A stretch of 64,000 nucleotides of DNA from Providencia alcalifaciens DSM 30120 (GTDB lineage Bacteria > Pseudomonadota > Gammaproteobacteria > Enterobacterales > Enterobacteriaceae): the NCBI RefSeq assembly GCF_000173415.1, contig NZ_ABXW01000053.1, positions 248,001-312,000 on the forward strand, given 5' to 3'. Shown here one piece after another: positions 44,620-54,690 of the stretch. How positions within the stretch are numbered: the stretch's first letter is position 1; the number at the start of each line of letters is the position of its first letter. The translations under genes and the position numbers were made by a program. The notes under the pieces were generated by a model. The model was not told the origin of the DNA. It was given only the letters and a program-made list of their open reading frames with translations, and did not search any database.

Positions 44620-44994
44620 TTAATCAACATGAGCCCAAAATAGCCGTTTGTGATTTTTCGCGTTAACGACATTAGTAAAAATCATGTTTTCCTTCATCAT
44701 ACTCACTAATGAGTGTGACAGAGTACTTAATACTCGCTGTGCTTGCTCTTGTGTAACAGGGCAACAAGAAGTGAGAATATCAATAATCAAATCCCGTGGT
44801 TTATCCCCATTTTTCACTAGTGCTTCCCACGTAAAACGGGTCTTTTTGGCTAAATAATTTGCCGCTGCCTTATTCATTAAATAAAGTTCTGCCGCAGCAT
44901 TGGCTGATTCAAACATATCACCTTGATAGTGACTCTTAGACATATACTCACGTAGCTTGAAATTGACAATAAAATTAATAGTGAATTGTTCCAT
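44620..44994 (-). CDS. Hypothetical protein
   Basis: A 124-residue protein of mixed helical character without signal peptide or membrane segment. The start ATG has AAGGAG 5 nt upstream. Segments include MFESANAAAELYLMNKAAAN, ALVKNGDKPRDLIIDIL, CCPVTQEQAQRVLSTLSHSL and KNHKRLFWAHVD. I do not recognise a family. It is a single gene beyond tpx and antisense to the region after it. Confidence 0.6.
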   Translation of the reverse strand: MEQFTINFIVNFKLREYMSKSHYQGDMFESANAAAELYLMNKAAANYLAKKTRFTWEALVKNGDKPRDLIIDILTSCCPVTQEQAQRVLSTLSHSLVSMMKENMIFTNVVNAKNHKRLFWAHVD

Positions 44995-45187
44995 TGCAAC
45001 TCCTTGAAGGTATAAAACCAGCGTTGCTATTATTCATAATCAATGCACAACTTAAGCATTTATTTATCATTAACTGAGAAAGTAAAATGGCGTTCACCAT
45101 TTTTATAGCAGAAAAAATCACCAGCACGCAATGATCAAAGCATCGCTTTTTAGGTAAAGAACATGAAAATTTGGGTTAATCGAGTTA

Positions 45188-45227
45188 GCTCACTAAATTA
45201 TTTGCGCTTATGTTTAATTTAGTGAGC
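45188..45227. terminator. Long hairpin between hypothetical genes
   Basis: GCTCACTAAATT and AATTTAGTGAGC form a 12-bp perfect stem. It lies beyond the 3' end of the tyrR-linked operon but lacks a T-run on the minus strand. GTTTTC follows on the plus strand. Confidence 0.5.
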
Positions 45228-45267
45228 GTTTTCATTGGATGGGCTTTACAAGTTGGGAGCGGTGCCA

Positions 45268-45696
45268 CTAATCTGGAAAGTACCGTATTTCAAGCAAAGT
45301 GTCTTTCTTGTCTTGAATAAACTGGAGATAGGTTTCTCCTCCTGAAAAACTTTGCTCAATTTCTAATTTATTCTCACCACTCCAACGGTAAATAATCGAC
45401 AGGCAATTATCATCAGAGCAAATCACTTCCTTGTTTTTATTGGGTTCTAATTTCGCCTCTAAAAACTGTTTATCCTCACCGAGCAAGTCACGATATTCTT
45501 GATAAGCGCTAAGCAATGAACGATCAGAAAAATGGCACTGAGTTAACGCACCATTTTCATACACGTCATCCATTGTTTGTACTGCATTTTTGCAAAGTTT
45601 ATCAATCAATTTATTGTTTGGTTTTTCTTGTGCGAAGCTGTTGACGCTCACGCTCATTAATATGCCGATCACACTCAATTTTAAAATATTCTTCAT
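45268..45696 (-). CDS. Secreted protein downstream of tyrR, unknown function
   Basis: A 142-residue protein starting MKNILKLSVIGILMSVSVNS and with a signal peptide cleaved after SFA. It has several Cys residues (DKLCKNA, LTQCHFSD, ICSDDNC), indicating disulfides in the periplasm. The start ATG is 4 nt beyond the tyrR stop, so it is probably co-transcribed with tyrR. The longer frame that starts inside tyrR is rejected. No family was recognised. Confidence 0.7.
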   Translation of the reverse strand: MKNILKLSVIGILMSVSVNSFAQEKPNNKLIDKLCKNAVQTMDDVYENGALTQCHFSDRSLLSAYQEYRDLLGEDKQFLEAKLEPNKNKEVICSDDNCLSIIYRWSGENKLEIEQSFSGGETYLQFIQDKKDTLLEIRYFPD

Positions 45697-45700
45697 CGCG

Positions 45701-47266
45701 TTAGTCTTGCTCTTTCTTAGTGCTGAGACCATATTCTCTCAATTTATTTGCAATCGCAGTATGAGAAATATCTAAACGTTTTGCCAATTTTCTTGTGCTC
45801 GGATAATCACGATATAGTCTTGCTAATACAGATGCTTCATAACGTTTGGTAATATCATCCAGCGAGCCATTTAATGTATCTAAAGCAATCGCAGGTGCAT
45901 TAACTGCATCCGGTAATTGAACATCGCCCACATCCAGAATATCGCCATTGAATTGCGATAACCCTTGATATAATGCATTCCTCAATTGTCTAACATTGCC
46001 TGGCCAGTAATAAGAATTCAGTGATTCAATTAATGCTGGTGAAATTTTAGGTTCAGCAATATGTAATTCTTTAGCAAAGTTAGCCACAAACATTTTAGTG
46101 AGCGGTTTAATATCTTCACTGCGCTCTCTTAATGGTGGAATAGTCAATGTCAGTACATTCAGGCGATAATAGAGATCTTCACGGAATTTTTTCTGTTCGA
46201 CTAATTCGGGTAAGTTTTTCTGTGTCGCACAGATCACTCGCACATTTACCTTAACTTCATGCTCCTCACCGACACGTCGGAATGTGCCATCATTCAGGAA
46301 ACGTAGCAGCTTGATTTGCATTTGAGGCGACATCTCGGCAATTTCATCCAGTAAGACAGTTCCACCGTTTGCCTGCTCAAAAAAGCCTTTTTTCCCTTCA
46401 ATAGCATTTGGATAGGCACCCGCAGCATATCCAAATAACTCACTTTCGACGACATCATCTGGCAACGATGCACAATTTAATCCTAAAAATGGCGCATTGC
46501 CGCGAGCACTGTGTAAATGGCACGCTTTTGCCAAAATATCTTTACCTGTTCCCGTTTCACCGACTAACAAAAGTGGCTCATCAAGCATTGCAACACGTTT
46601 GGCTCGCTCGATCACTTGAACCATAGCAGGGCTAACCGCAACAATTTGGTTAAATCCACGGTTATCCACATCAACTTCTGTCGCTTGCTTACGCTGATTT
46701 TCCAATATAGCGACCGATTTGAGGAGAATAACTGCGCCTGTGCAGTGAAATTTTCCGTCTTCATCCGCTAGAATGATTGGTGTGACCTGCATTAAATAGT
46801 CACTTCCTTTTACAGAGACTCGCTCGGTATAAGGCTCAGGTGACTCCCGCTCAAACCAACGATGTAGCCCATGATTAGGAATTAACTGCGAAAAAGATTT
46901 TTGTTTGATTTTGGTTTCATCAACCCCAAATAACTGCAAACTCATTGGGTTAATCAATTCGATATTCAGCTTATTATCAATGGATAATACAGCTTCAGGG
47001 AATGAGTTAAGCAATGCCCAAACAGCTCTATGCTCACGCTCTGATGGCATAAAGTAGATACGACGTACATCAATCACTCCATTAATACGGCGGATCTCTG
47101 CCATTAACGTGCTAAAAACCTGAAAATCGACAGGTGCAAAATTCAGATAAATTCGACGTTGAGCTGAAATTTCGATACCTTTTAAGTCAATGTTTTGTAG
47201 GACTAAAAGATCAAGTAATTCACGCGTTAAACCGATACGGTCTTGGCAGGTCACTTCGAGGCGCAT
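45701..47266 (-). CDS. tyrR: TyrR, aromatic amino acid transcriptional regulator
   Basis: A 521-residue regulator with N-terminal ACT and PAS domains (MRLEVTCQDRIGLTRELLDL), a central AAA domain with Walker A GETGTGKDI and Walker B LLDEIAEM, and a C-terminal helix-turn-helix STRKLAKRLDISHTAIANKL. It controls aroF, tyrB and related genes with Tyr, Phe or Trp as effectors. The start at 47266 matches E. coli. The AAA domain carries an extra YAAGAYPNAIE segment where, from memory, E. coli TyrR has only HAPEG. The next gene is co-transcribed. Confidence 0.92.
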   Translation of the reverse strand: MRLEVTCQDRIGLTRELLDLLVLQNIDLKGIEISAQRRIYLNFAPVDFQVFSTLMAEIRRINGVIDVRRIYFMPSEREHRAVWALLNSFPEAVLSIDNKLNIELINPMSLQLFGVDETKIKQKSFSQLIPNHGLHRWFERESPEPYTERVSVKGSDYLMQVTPIILADEDGKFHCTGAVILLKSVAILENQRKQATEVDVDNRGFNQIVAVSPAMVQVIERAKRVAMLDEPLLLVGETGTGKDILAKACHLHSARGNAPFLGLNCASLPDDVVESELFGYAAGAYPNAIEGKKGFFEQANGGTVLLDEIAEMSPQMQIKLLRFLNDGTFRRVGEEHEVKVNVRVICATQKNLPELVEQKKFREDLYYRLNVLTLTIPPLRERSEDIKPLTKMFVANFAKELHIAEPKISPALIESLNSYYWPGNVRQLRNALYQGLSQFNGDILDVGDVQLPDAVNAPAIALDTLNGSLDDITKRYEASVLARLYRDYPSTRKLAKRLDISHTAIANKLREYGLSTKKEQD

Positions 47267-47499
47267 GATGAAACCTTCTGTAGAGAACATAATTCTTGAT
47301 ATTTTAGCGTTAATTAGGTCAGTAATACAGTATTCGTGTCACATATTGTTGACACCCATCTAGTTTCTAAGAAATATCAGTCCGAGTTTTTTCTTAGACA
47401 GCAGGGTTGTTGATTAAACAAACAGGAAAAGTCTCTTTTAGAGGGGATAGGCAGGATGTGATTAAACTGTCAACTCATCCTGCCAGCTATATTTACAGC

Positions 47500-48555
47500 T
47501 TATGAATTATCTTTCTTTGTGGGGATCGCGTTTTTCAACTGCCCAATTAATTGGCGGCGGAAATCGCCTAATCTTGGCTTATCGCCTATCCATGGTAATG
47601 GACGACATAGCTCCATCGCCTTGATACCAAGTCTAGCCGTCAGTAACCCAGCCCCTATTCCTTGTGCCGCTCGAGTCGAGAGCCGCGCGGTAATATCCTG
47701 AGACAGCCAGTCCATACCCACTTCACGAATAAGTTCGGATGCACCTGCAAATGCAATATTAATCAGTACCATACGAAATAAACGAATTCGGCTATAATAC
47801 CCAAGTTCAATACCATAAATTGCCGCAATGCGATTAATTAAACGAATATTGCGCCATGCAATAAATGCCATGTCCACAATCGCCAATGGACTGACTGCAA
47901 TCATTAATGCAGATTCTGCCGATGAACGGCTAATCTCTTTGCGTGCTTGTTCATCCAAAATTGGCTGCACTAATTTACTATATAGCTCAATCACTTCCCT
48001 ATCGTTATGGGAGTCATGAACGGTTGCTTGCCAACTCTGAATGGCGGGATGCTGCATCGGTAATGCGGATTGCTTGGCTAGCTTCTCACAAAATGCCTTA
48101 CCCTGCCCCATTCCATGGCTATGAAGCAATTCCCGTGCATAATCTCGCTCTTGAGCTCTCTCCCTGAGTCGATATAAACGTCTCCATTCACCAACCACAG
48201 AGCCAACACCAGCCACGACAATCAGTCCGCCCGCAGCAGCCGTTCCAAGTGCAGTCCAATCTTGGGTAATCCATGATTGGTGGATCCAAATACCTAATTG
48301 AGCAACAACGCTTACGCCAAAAATACCCGCTGCAGTCCCAACCAGTTTTCGCCAAAAACTGCGCTTAGGTTTGAGTGCGTCATTGATCAAGCTTTCAACT
48401 TCACCGTCTTGGCTATCTTGCTCTTCCTGTATATCGACTGGAATAAATTTTTCAAATGCACTTTCATCAAAAGTTTGCGCTTGTTTTAACGACTCCATAG
48501 CAGGTTTACCTGCTTTATCTGCAAAATCCACACGTTGTTTTAGAGGTTCACTCAT
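47500..48555 (-). CDS. ycjF: YcjF family inner membrane protein (UPF0283/DUF697)
   Basis: A 351-residue protein with two to three N-terminal membrane segments (about residues 72-115) and a C-terminal domain with [20 protein letters not shown] and [20 protein letters not shown]. It matches YcjF, which is induced with the psp regulon. It overlaps ycjX by 4 nt and follows it in the operon. Confidence 0.9.
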   Translation of the reverse strand: MSEPLKQRVDFADKAGKPAMESLKQAQTFDESAFEKFIPVDIQEEQDSQDGEVESLINDALKPKRSFWRKLVGTAAGIFGVSVVAQLGIWIHQSWITQDWTALGTAAAGGLIVVAGVGSVVGEWRRLYRLRERAQERDYARELLHSHGMGQGKAFCEKLAKQSALPMQHPAIQSWQATVHDSHNDREVIELYSKLVQPILDEQARKEISRSSAESALMIAVSPLAIVDMAFIAWRNIRLINRIAAIYGIELGYYSRIRLFRMVLINIAFAGASELIREVGMDWLSQDITARLSTRAAQGIGAGLLTARLGIKAMELCRPLPWIGDKPRLGDFRRQLIGQLKNAIPTKKDNS

Positions 48556-49949
48556 TTCAGTTTATCTCCTAACAAAAATTCCAGCGCACTGTCCATTCGG
48601 ATATGAGGCAAAGGTTGGTCTAACGGCGTTGGACGAGGGCGGAAATTTTCAAATTGGAAGCCCTGCTGTTGCCAGAACTGTTCATTTGGCAAACGCTTAG
48701 GCACATCTCCTGGGTAGAAAGTCAGTGGCTGACCATCACTAAGACGTTCGCCTTTCAACGCCGGTAATTTTTCGCCTTTATAATCGACAATACCGCTTTC
48801 CGTTGCTTGAATTGACGCAAGCCCAACACAATCCATGCTGATACCTTCAAATGCTGCATTTTGCCATGCATCTTGGACTAGTTGTTGTAATAACGAGACC
48901 AAATTAGCATGTTGGTCGGGTGTAACATGATCGGATTTACTGGCTGCAAATAGAAGCTTATCAATACATGGGGAAAACATCCGTCTAAGTAATGTGCGTT
49001 TTCCATAATGGAAGCTGCGCATTAACTGTGTTAACGCCATCCGCATATCATTGAATGCGTCTGCACCGCTATTTAGGGGCTGCAAACAATCCACCAGCAC
49101 AATTTGACGATCAAAACGTTGAAAATGGTCTTTATAAAACCCTTTCACCACATGGTCACAATAGTATTGATAGCGGCGCTGCAACGCACCAATATTGGTG
49201 TGTTTATCCGCTTGCACTAACTGTTTTTCACCATATTTTTCAATGTTTGGCCATGGGAAAAACTGTAATGCAGGTGCACCCGCGAGATCTCCCGGTAAGA
49301 CAAACCGACCAGGTTGAATAAAGTGCTGCCCTTGACGCTTACATTCATGTAAATATGCAGTGTAAGCATCCGAAATTTCAGCTAACAAGTTCTCATCTAC
49401 GGGCGCTAATGGGTCACATTTTTCGCAAAGCTGTAACCACTCATTAGCGAGTTCAGCACGCTTGCCTTTCAGCAGCACCTTCATTTGGCTAGACCATGTT
49501 AAATAGTTCAGATCCAGCATAGGTAAATCCAGTAACCACTCTCCCGGATAATCTACAATCTCCAAATACAAGGAGGAGTTATCTACGAAATGACGAACAA
49601 ATGAGTCATTTGAACGGTAATGCAGTTTTAAGCGAATTTCGCTGACACCTCGAGTTGGCGTGGGCCATTGAGGCGGATTCCCATACAGTGAGGCAATACC
49701 TTCATCATAAGCAAAACGAGGAATAGACATATCGCGCTGAGGGATACGTTTAACGCCTAAAATACGTTTGTCTCTTGCCGCAGAAAATAGCGGGAGACGC
49801 GCACCTGTCGTGGAATTAAGGAGTTGATTGACGAGAGAAGTGATGAATGCAGTTTTGCCACTACGGCTTAGCCCCGTAACAGCAAGCCTTACATGGCGAT
49901 CAACGCTACGGTTCATTAAGTCAGTTAATTCATTTTGTAGCCGTTTCAT
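48552..49949 (-). CDS. ycjX: YcjX family P-loop GTPase-like protein
   Basis: A 465-residue protein with Walker [11 protein letters not shown] near residue 25, then [20 protein letters not shown] as the G3-like segment and [10 protein letters not shown] as the G4-like segment. YcjX is a dynamin-like or GTPase-type partner of YcjF under psp stress control. It precedes ycjF in the same minus-strand unit, about 90 bp after pspC. Confidence 0.92.
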   Translation of the reverse strand: MKRLQNELTDLMNRSVDRHVRLAVTGLSRSGKTAFITSLVNQLLNSTTGARLPLFSAARDKRILGVKRIPQRDMSIPRFAYDEGIASLYGNPPQWPTPTRGVSEIRLKLHYRSNDSFVRHFVDNSSLYLEIVDYPGEWLLDLPMLDLNYLTWSSQMKVLLKGKRAELANEWLQLCEKCDPLAPVDENLLAEISDAYTAYLHECKRQGQHFIQPGRFVLPGDLAGAPALQFFPWPNIEKYGEKQLVQADKHTNIGALQRRYQYYCDHVVKGFYKDHFQRFDRQIVLVDCLQPLNSGADAFNDMRMALTQLMRSFHYGKRTLLRRMFSPCIDKLLFAASKSDHVTPDQHANLVSLLQQLVQDAWQNAAFEGISMDCVGLASIQATESGIVDYKGEKLPALKGERLSDGQPLTFYPGDVPKRLPNEQFWQQQGFQFENFRPRPTPLDQPLPHIRMDSALEFLLGDKLK

Positions 49950-50038
49950 AGTGCTCCTAATTCTCGCTCTCCCAATAAAAATATAATGGGAATACAGTTA
50001 TTAAACTCTATTCCCATTTATGTGATGGTGCAAATCTG

Positions 50039-50395
50039 TTATAGGTGACGAAATTTACTGTTCACGGTATAAGTATCCGAGGTCACATAGCGTTCCATTT
50101 GACGCAACTTCATTTCTCCAGCTTGTAGCTGTGCATCAATTTGGTTTAATAGTGTCGTCACTTCAAGACCAATGTCTCGTTCACTGCGATAACCACTTGG
50201 CGCAGCTTCAACAAAAAAGCACATCACCACATACACAATTAAGGTCAATCCAAAGCTCATAAACAGGGCGAGTACTGCTAATGCTCTGACCAAAGCAACC
50301 GGTAACTCTAAATAGTCAGCGAGACCGGAACAAACACCACCAAAAACCCGTTTATCCGTTAAGCGATATAACTTACGGTTGCGTAGATTAGTCAT
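50039..50395 (-). CDS. pspC: Phage shock protein C
   Basis: A 118-residue membrane regulator with the PspC domain (KLYRLTDKRVFGGVCSGLAD, residues about 6-25) and one transmembrane helix at about 38-65. It signals envelope stress to PspA. The start at 50395 overlaps the pspB stop (TAATG), with GGAGG before it. A longer upstream start is rejected. No pspD or pspE follows. Confidence 0.92.
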   Translation of the reverse strand: MTNLRNRKLYRLTDKRVFGGVCSGLADYLELPVALVRALAVLALFMSFGLTLIVYVVMCFFVEAAPSGYRSERDIGLEVTTLLNQIDAQLQAGEMKLRQMERYVTSDTYTVNSKFRHL

Positions 50396-50625
50396 TATTT
50401 TTGCCTCCAATTTGGATGCTCGGCATCTAAAATATCTTCAAGCGTTTTAATACGTTGCTGCATACGAGATGACTGTTCAGCCAATTGCATTAAACGTTGC
50501 ACTTCATTCTCAGTAAGCTGACTTCCCTGCCCGTTATTTTTCTTACCATAATGGAGCCACAACCAAATTGGCAGAACAAAAATGACAAAAATGATTAATA
50601 CGAGAGACAATAAAACGTAGCCCAT
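50395..50625 (-). CDS. pspB: Phage shock protein B
   Basis: A 76-residue membrane protein with a helix at residues 3-22 and a C-terminal coiled-coil (LTENEVQRLMQLAEQSSRMQ). It works with PspC in stress sensing. The ATG at 50625 is preferred over a GTG 3 nt earlier, with AAGGA upstream. Confidence 0.9.
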   Translation of the reverse strand: MGYVLLSLVLIIFVIFVLPIWLWLHYGKKNNGQGSQLTENEVQRLMQLAEQSSRMQQRIKTLEDILDAEHPNWRQK

Positions 50626-50696
50626 CACATTTCCTTATTTATGGTTATTTAGCCTAGCGCACTGGCGCAGAAATACTGCGCCTTGCGTGTTTAATA

Positions 50697-51362
50697 TTAT
50701 TCGTCTTTGTTAATTTTAGCTTTAAGCGCGGCTAATTGTGCACTAATTTCATCATCCGCTTTTAACTCAGCAAATTGCTGTTCTAAAGAGCGTTGTTTAC
50801 CAATACCGTAGCTTTGCGCTTCGCCTTCCATATGGTCAATACGGCGCTCAAACTGCTCAAAACGCGCCATCGCTTCATCCAGTTTACCACTATCTAACTG
50901 GCGACGAACATTGCGGCTTGATTGCGCAGCTTCTAAACGCACTGTCATTGACTGCTGTTTTGCACGAGTTTCTTGCAATTTATTTTCTAATTCAGTGATT
51001 TCACCTTTTAAGCGAGTCAGTGTTTCATCAACAATAATCAGCTCATGTTTTAAGGTATCGACCATGGCGCTGACTTTTTGCTTTTCAATCAATGCCGCAC
51101 GCGCTAAATCTTCTTTATCTTTAATGAGCGCTAATTCCGCTTTTTCTTGCCATTCAGCAATTTGCTTTTCACCCATTTCCACACGACGCTCTAAGCTTTT
51201 TTTCTCCGCTAACGTACGTGCTGATGTGGAGCGAATTTCCACTAACATGTCTTCCATTTCCTGAATCATCAGGCGAATCATTTTCTGCGGATCTTCAGCT
51301 TTATCAAGCAGTGAAGCAATGTTGGCATTAATGATGTCGGCAAAACGTGAAAAAATACCCAT
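50697..51362 (-). CDS. pspA: Phage shock protein A
   Basis: A 221-residue peripheral membrane protein of the PspA/IM30 family, mostly coiled-coil ([20 protein letters not shown] onward). It binds stressed inner membrane and inhibits PspF. The length matches E. coli (222). It is first in the pspABC operon, driven by a sigma-54 promoter, and diverges from pspF. Confidence 0.95.
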   Translation of the reverse strand: MGIFSRFADIINANIASLLDKAEDPQKMIRLMIQEMEDMLVEIRSTSARTLAEKKSLERRVEMGEKQIAEWQEKAELALIKDKEDLARAALIEKQKVSAMVDTLKHELIIVDETLTRLKGEITELENKLQETRAKQQSMTVRLEAAQSSRNVRRQLDSGKLDEAMARFEQFERRIDHMEGEAQSYGIGKQRSLEQQFAELKADDEISAQLAALKAKINKDE

Positions 51363-51510
51363 AATTTATATCCTCTTGATGGATGTTATCTTTCTGTAGA
51401 GCCTCAACCCGATGTTGGCGTCCAACCAATACGTGATGCTCCATGAATATAAAATTGAAATTATTAAACCGATAATTATTTCAATTTAAATCTTTTACAA
51501 CTCTAAAATA

Positions 51511-51525
51511 GCAAGCAGCGTGCCA
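51511..51525 (-). promoter_or_regulatory. Sigma-54 promoter of pspA
   Basis: On the minus strand TGGCACGCTGCTTGC fits the -24/-12 pattern TGGCAC-N5-TTGC, about 150 bp upstream of pspA, in the pspA-pspF gap. Confidence 0.9.
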
Positions 51526-51647
51526 ACTTTTCAATTATCAAATAACATATTGAAAATAAACAAAAATAAAATTTTATTTTCTATTGATGACCATTTACAC
51601 TATAGTTAAAAGCAGGTGAAATTAACCAACACTTGGTAAAAAAAACC

Positions 51648-52655
51648 ATGAAAGAAACTAACAATACTATCATTGGTGTTTCCAGCAATTTCCTCGATGT
51701 TCTCGAACGAGCCTCCGAACTTGCAAAACTCAATAAGCCTGTGCTCGTCATTGGTGAACGAGGAACGGGTAAAGAGCTCATCGCCGATCGTCTTCATTAT
51801 TTATCCCCACGCTGGCAAGAGCCTTTTATCTCCTTAAATTGCAGTGGACTCAATGAGAACTTACTGGATTCTGAATTATTCGGGCACGAAGCAGGTTCAT
51901 TTACCGGCGCACAAAAGCGCCATCAAGGTCGCTTCGAACGTGCGGACAAAGGGACGCTGTTCCTTGATGAGCTCGCAACGGCTCCTATGTCTGTCCAAGA
52001 AAAGCTCTTACGAGTGATTGAATATGGCGAGCTAGAACGTGTCGGGGGAAGCCAATCTTTAAAAGTGGATGTTCGCTTAGTGTGCGCAACCAATGCCAAT
52101 CTTCCGGAGCTGGCACGTAAAGGCCGATTTCGCGCAGATTTACTCGATAGGCTTGCCTTTGAAGTCCTGCGTATACCACCTTTACGAGAGCGCATTCCAG
52201 ATATTCTTTTGCTCGCTGAGCACTTTGCGATTGGCATGATAAGGGAGTTAAAACGTCCTTATTTCACGGGGTTTTCTGAAAAAGCACAACAGACTCTCAT
52301 GCAATATGCTTGGCCGGGTAATATTCGTGAGCTTAAAAATGTGGTGGAACGATCGGTATATCGTCATGGAGAAAGTGACCAACCTGTCGATACGATTATT
52401 TTAGATCCGTTTGGGGAAAAACTTGCCGAACTACATGATGCCGCCCCGTCCTCATCAGCCCCCCAAGAAGCGCACCTCTCCTTCCCTTTTGATTTACGCC
52501 AATGGCAATTGGAATCGGAAAAAAATCATGTTAAAGCAGCACTACGTCACGCGCATTTTAATCAGCGTAAAGCCGCTCAGTACTTGTCACTCAGCTATGA
52601 TCAATTTCGAGGATTGATAAAAAAACATCAAATTAGCTTAGAAGGCGGCGATTGA
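51648..52655 (+). CDS. pspF: PspF, sigma-54 enhancer-binding protein
   Basis: A 335-residue AAA activator without a receiver domain. Walker A is GERGTGKELIADR, the sigma-54 loop is EAGSFTGAQKRH (GSFTGA), and the C-terminal DNA-binding helix-turn-helix is NQRKAAQYLSLSYDQFRGLI. The ATG at 51648 is preferred over a TTG 15 nt upstream. It activates the divergent psp operon and is inhibited by PspA. It converges with the ryhB-2 RNA on the opposite strand. Confidence 0.95.
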   Translation: MKETNNTIIGVSSNFLDVLERASELAKLNKPVLVIGERGTGKELIADRLHYLSPRWQEPFISLNCSGLNENLLDSELFGHEAGSFTGAQKRHQGRFERADKGTLFLDELATAPMSVQEKLLRVIEYGELERVGGSQSLKVDVRLVCATNANLPELARKGRFRADLLDRLAFEVLRIPPLRERIPDILLLAEHFAIGMIRELKRPYFTGFSEKAQQTLMQYAWPGNIRELKNVVERSVYRHGESDQPVDTIILDPFGEKLAELHDAAPSSSAPQEAHLSFPFDLRQWQLESEKNHVKAALRHAHFNQRKAAQYLSLSYDQFRGLIKKHQISLEGGD

Positions 52656-52657
52656 GC

Positions 52658-52757
52658 AAAAAAAAAGCCAGCACCCGAGCTGGCTATACAAATAAAACAC
52701 TGGAAGCAATGTGAGCAATGTCATGCCTTGTCTGCAAAAGCTAAGCACTTAGGAGAC
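52658..52757 (-). ncRNA. ryhB: RyhB iron-responsive sRNA (copy 2)
   Basis: On the minus strand the RyhB core GACATTGCTCACATTGCTTC, continuing CAG, lies at 52700-52722. It is preceded by a CTAAG/CTTAG stem and followed by a terminator AGCCAGC/GCTGGCT with nine T residues. The predicted start near 52757 comes from -10 TATCAT (52765-52770). It lies between pspF and sapA, transcribed opposite to both. The core is identical to copy 1, but the flanks differ. It should respond to iron. Confidence 0.9.
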
Positions 52758-52760
52758 GAA

Positions 52761-52779
52761 TTTAATGATAATGGTTATT
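52761..52779 (-). promoter_or_regulatory. Fur box over the ryhB copy 2 promoter
   Basis: The plus-strand sequence TTTAATGATAATGGTTATT matches 14 of 19 Fur positions and overlaps the predicted -10. It resembles the copy 1 site but is not identical. Confidence 0.75.
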
Positions 52780-53004
52780 AGTATCATTTGTAAAGCTTTT
52801 TAATGCGATTATTTCTCATTAAGATTAGATACAAAATAACTCTTTATTTTATAATTAATTACGACCAAGTTGATTCTCATTTACATACATTAACTTTCGT
52901 TTCAATTGATATTATGAACAAAATATCACCACAAATTTTGCTTATACCCAGTAACCCTATTTTTACGCTACAATAAGGCAATTCAGGTCAACTACATTAG
53001 ATCT
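52780..53004. promoter_or_regulatory. Promoter region of sapA and ryhB copy 2
   Basis: About 225 bp without an ORF. It includes the -35 region of ryhB copy 2 (minus strand TTTACA) and a weak TACAAT at 52968-52973 that may be the sapA -10. Confidence 0.4.
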
Positions 53005-54690
53005 ATGCGCCTTTTAACTCTTTGGTTTTTATTTACTGTTTCTCTGTCAGCATTGGCTGAGCAAACAGACATAAGCTACAAAGACACCATTGCCAATGAT
53101 GTCCCAGCAGATATTCGCCAAAATGGCTTCATTTACTGCGTCAATGGCATTGTCACTACATTTAACCCACAACTTGCCAGTAGTGGGTTAATTATTGATC
53201 CCCTTGGTGCACAACTGTATGACCGCTTGCTCGATGTTGACCCATTTACTTATCGATTAATTCCCGAACTAGCCTCACGTTGGGAAGTGCTGGATAACGG
53301 TGCCACCTACCGGCTATACCTCAGAAAAGACGTCAAATTTCAAACTACGCCTTGGTTTACACCAACACGCAATATGAATGCTGATGATGTGGTTTTTAGC
53401 TTTTCACGCATGTTCGAAACGAGTAATCCGTACCATTTTATTAATGGTGGACGTTATCCTTATTTTGACAGTTTGCAATTTGCGAGTAGTGTCGAAAGCA
53501 TAAAAAAATTAAATAATTATGCTGTTGAGTTTCGCTTAAAATCCCCCGATGCTTCCTTTTTGTGGCATTTAGCGACTCACTATGCACCGATTTTATCTGC
53601 GGAATATGCAGATACACTCTCTGCGAGCAATCACCAAGAAATGATTGATTGGCGCCCCGTAGGGACAGGTCCATTCTATTTTGATGATTACCAATCTGGG
53701 CAGTTTGTCCGCTTATTGCGTAATAAAGATTATTGGAAGGGAGAACCTCGTATGGAGGAAGTGGTCGTTGATATGGGGGCCGGTGGTACTGGGCGCATAT
53801 CAAAACTGCTCACAGGGGAATGTGATGTTCTTGCTTACCCTGCTGCCAGTCAATTAAAAGTCCTACGTGATGATCCTCGCCTGCGTATTTCCATGCGCTC
53901 AGGCATGAATATCGCCTATTTAGCCTTTAATACCAGCAAGCCTCCACTCGACCAACTCAAAGTTCGCCAAGCCATATCCTATGCAATTAATAATGAGCGA
54001 CTCATGCAATCCATTTACTATGGCACCGCAGAGACGGCTTCATCCATTTTGCCACGCGCTTCTTGGGCGTTTGATAATCAAACAAAAATAACTGATTACA
54101 ATCCAGAGCTGTCGAAGCAGATGCTACAAGAAATGGGATTAGAAAATTTGAAACTTGAGCTATGGGTTCCTGTTGCATCACAATCCTATAACCCAAGCCC
54201 TTTAAAAATGGCAGAGTTAATTCAGGCTGATCTTGCACAAGTAGGCATTGTCATGAGTATCCGCTCGGTTGAAGGTCGCTTCCAAGAAAATCAGTTAATG
54301 GATCGTTCTCATGATATGACATTGGCGGGTTGGACAACCGACAGTAATGACCCTGATAGCTTCTTTCGCCCTCTGCTAAGTTGTGCCGCAATTGGTTCAC
54401 AAACTAACTTAAGCCATTGGTGCGATACACAATTTGATGAGGTTTTACATAAAGCCCTTCTGACCCAAGAGCTGGCTGATCGCATTGATTACTATCATCA
54501 AGCACAGAAGATTCTCGCTGAAGAATTACCCATTTTACCCCTAGCTTATTCACTGCGTTTACAAGCTTATCGTTTTGATATGAAAGGATTAGTGATTAGC
54601 GCTTTTGGGAACACCTCATTTGCTGGGGTTTATCGTGAAATGCAAGAACCGAAAAAAGTAGTACCTAATAAGGCGGAGCAGCAGCCATGA
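53005..54690 (+). CDS. sapA: SapA, periplasmic peptide-binding protein
   Basis: A 561-residue SBP5 binding protein with a signal peptide (residues 1-18, cleavage after LALA). It captures cationic antimicrobial peptides, and in other species heme, for the SapBCDF transporter. Typical segments include [20 protein letters not shown] and [20 protein letters not shown]. It overlaps sapB by 4 nt at the start of a five-gene operon. Confidence 0.93.
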   Translation: MRLLTLWFLFTVSLSALAEQTDISYKDTIANDVPADIRQNGFIYCVNGIVTTFNPQLASSGLIIDPLGAQLYDRLLDVDPFTYRLIPELASRWEVLDNGATYRLYLRKDVKFQTTPWFTPTRNMNADDVVFSFSRMFETSNPYHFINGGRYPYFDSLQFASSVESIKKLNNYAVEFRLKSPDASFLWHLATHYAPILSAEYADTLSASNHQEMIDWRPVGTGPFYFDDYQSGQFVRLLRNKDYWKGEPRMEEVVVDMGAGGTGRISKLLTGECDVLAYPAASQLKVLRDDPRLRISMRSGMNIAYLAFNTSKPPLDQLKVRQAISYAINNERLMQSIYYGTAETASSILPRASWAFDNQTKITDYNPELSKQMLQEMGLENLKLELWVPVASQSYNPSPLKMAELIQADLAQVGIVMSIRSVEGRFQENQLMDRSHDMTLAGWTTDSNDPDSFFRPLLSCAAIGSQTNLSHWCDTQFDEVLHKALLTQELADRIDYYHQAQKILAEELPILPLAYSLRLQAYRFDMKGLVISAFGNTSFAGVYREMQEPKKVVPNKAEQQP

